Part shown: piece after piece, positions 5,352 through 6,262 of the stretch
Layout of the letters: every line of letters starts with the position of its first letter
Numbering within the stretch: position 1 is the stretch's first letter
Assembly (NCBI GenBank): GCA_910586845.1
Contig: CAJUJV010000063.1
Coordinates: 1 to 6,262 of the forward strand
Reading direction: 5' to 3'
Origin: an uncultured Hungatella sp.
GTDB lineage: Bacteria; Bacillota; Clostridia; Lachnospirales; Lachnospiraceae
DNA length: 6,262 bases
The notes under the pieces: generated by a model
What the model was told of the DNA's origin: nothing
Database searches by the model: none
The model's input: only the letters and a program-made list of their open reading frames with translations
Translations under genes and position numbers: made by a program

Positions 5352-6161
5352 TCACCCCTCTCTGATATTTAAGCGGTCCAAAAATCCCTGAATCCACTGA
5401 TCCCAGAACGCCCATTCATGGCTGCCCGGACTCTCATGATATTCATAATGAAACGGATTGCCCGGCAGGCCTTCGAAAAAATGTTTCACAGCCATGGCTG
5501 CCGGATAGCGGGGATCTTCCGTGCCCATGGTGTGATAGATAGACGGAAGCGTCATCCCGCTCTCCCACGCCTTCCTGGCCAGAACGAACAGGTCATAAGG
5601 ACCGTCTTTTAACGCCTCCAGATCTCCAGTTCCGTAAATGTCCTCCCCCAGTCTGCCGCCCGAAGTCCCGGGCCGCCACAGAGGTTCTAAGGGAACTGCC
5701 CCGCCGGTGGAAAACATCCCGATATGACTGTAGTTTTCCGGATGCTTTAAGCCGATGTACATGGCTCCGCCTCCGCCCATGGACAGACCTGCGATAAAAT
5801 TTTCCTCTCTTCTTAAGCTGAAAGAAGGAAAAACCTGACGGCACAGCCGGGGAAGTTCCTGGGTCATATAATCGTAATAGGCCGGCCCATAAGCCATATT
5901 CAGATACCTGCTGTAGCTCACCTCCGGCATCACCACAGCCAGTCCCAGAGGAACCGCGTACCTCTCTATCGAAGTTCTCCTCATCCAGATAGTGTGGTCG
6001 TCACTGCGCCCATGGAGAAGCCACAGCACCGGGCAGTCATGGGTCTTGTCGGAATCATGTCCTCCCATCCCGATGCCCTGTTCCTTCTCCGGGAGAATCA
6101 CGGAAACCTGGGTATCCATCTTCAGTATCCTGGAATAAAAAGTCATTTCACATAAAGACAT
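5352..6161 (-). CDS. Esterase D / tributyrin-esterase-like alpha/beta hydrolase
   Basis: This 269-residue serine hydrolase belongs to the esterase D/FrmB-EstA-type group (COG0627-like). The oxyanion-side motif LLHGRSDDHTIW is at 48-59. The nucleophile elbow GLSMGG gives Ser127, the acid is Asp216 in MGTEDPRY, and the histidine is His248 in SPGSHEWAFW. All triad members are in the usual order and spacing. There is no signal peptide, so it acts in the cytoplasm, probably removing acetyl or similar acyl groups from imported sugars. That role is inferred from the sugar ABC permease gene ending 9 nt before its start. The ATG at 6161-6159 has GGGAG 5 nt upstream; a second Met at residue 6 lacks a better site. 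S-formylglutathione hydrolase is an alternative within the same family, but no formaldehyde-detoxification gene is seen nearby. Confidence 0.88.
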   Translation of the reverse strand: MSLCEMTFYSRILKMDTQVSVILPEKEQGIGMGGHDSDKTHDCPVLWLLHGRSDDHTIWMRRTSIERYAVPLGLAVVMPEVSYSRYLNMAYGPAYYDYMTQELPRLCRQVFPSFSLRREENFIAGLSMGGGGAMYIGLKHPENYSHIGMFSTGGAVPLEPLWRPGTSGGRLGEDIYGTGDLEALKDGPYDLFVLARKAWESGMTLPSIYHTMGTEDPRYPAAMAVKHFFEGLPGNPFHYEYHESPGSHEWAFWDQWIQGFLDRLNIREG

Positions 6162-6170
6162 CGCTTCTCC

Positions 6171-6262
6171 CTATCCTTTCACGGCACCGCTCATCATGCC
6201 CTCGATGATATGTTTCTGCATGATACAGTAGAAAATCATAATGGGGACCATAGCCATCACAA
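6171..6262 (-). CDS. Carbohydrate ABC transporter permease, C-terminal end (5' part outside the window)
   Basis: Only the last 29 codons and the stop (TAG at 6173-6171) are present. They end a protein with PIMIFYCIMQKHIIEG followed by MMSGAVKG. This tail is highly typical of MalG-type (CUT1) sugar ABC permeases, which commonly finish with a PxxxFYxxxQKyxxeGxxxGAVKG pattern after the last membrane helix. The EAA loop lies outside the window. The esterase gene starts 9 nt downstream, so the two are almost certainly in one operon. The sugar transported cannot be judged from this fragment. Confidence 0.88.
   Translation of the reverse strand, partial: VMAMVPIMIFYCIMQKHIIEGMMSGAVKG

Noticed and set aside
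5347..5415. Longer N-terminus for the esterase paralogue from ATG 5415
   Set aside because: It would overlap the preceding gene by about 64 nt, has no fitting ribosome binding site, and the extra 23 residues match nothing in the neighbouring paralogue, which begins at the HFYSS-like strand.

Overview
The window reads as a piece of a Firmicutes genome, most likely a gut-type Clostridia/Lachnospiraceae. The grounds are strong AGGAGG-like ribosome binding sites, sigma-A-like promoters, a lactose/cellobiose-family PTS with a PRD-type regulator, and the sequence character of the proteins. This is inference from gene content; no taxonomic marker is present. Every gene I can support lies on the minus strand, so the biological reading order runs from high to low coordinates. 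The window is densely coding, and the longest stretch without a gene is about 210 bases (4446-4656).

Region A (6262 to about 4592) is the tail of a carbohydrate operon. It holds the last 29 residues of a sugar ABC transporter permease (MalG/CUT1 type), a complete esterase D/tributyrin-esterase-like alpha/beta hydrolase with an intact Ser-Asp-His triad, and a shorter tandem paralogue. The paralogue keeps the fold pattern but has lost the nucleophile serine, the catalytic histidine and the HG oxyanion motif, so it looks like a pseudoenzyme. A strong intrinsic terminator closes this unit.

Region B (about 4530 to 1) is a second sugar system. A 638-residue MtlR/LicR-type PRD regulator has its own good promoter (TTGATT-N17-TACAAT). 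Downstream comes a short intergenic region with a perfect TATAAT but no good -35 box, as expected for an activator-dependent promoter. Then follow tightly spaced PTS genes for EIIB, EIIC and EIIA of the lactose/cellobiose family. Last is the start of a cytoplasmic protein with the N-terminal domain of GH78 alpha-L-rhamnosidases, which runs off the window. The likely scheme is that the regulator senses PTS phosphorylation, switches on EIIB-EIIC-EIIA, and the glycosidase acts on the imported sugar. A rhamnosidase-like partner, rather than a 6-phospho-beta-glucosidase, is the unusual element.

Four points deserve a second look. (1) A perfect 18-bp inverted repeat places a copy of the EIIC start-codon region inside the PTS promoter. 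(2) The tandem esterase looks catalytically dead. (3) The regulator appears to keep only one of the four PRD histidines. (4) TCCGACA-like boxes are shared by the two promoters of the PTS unit.
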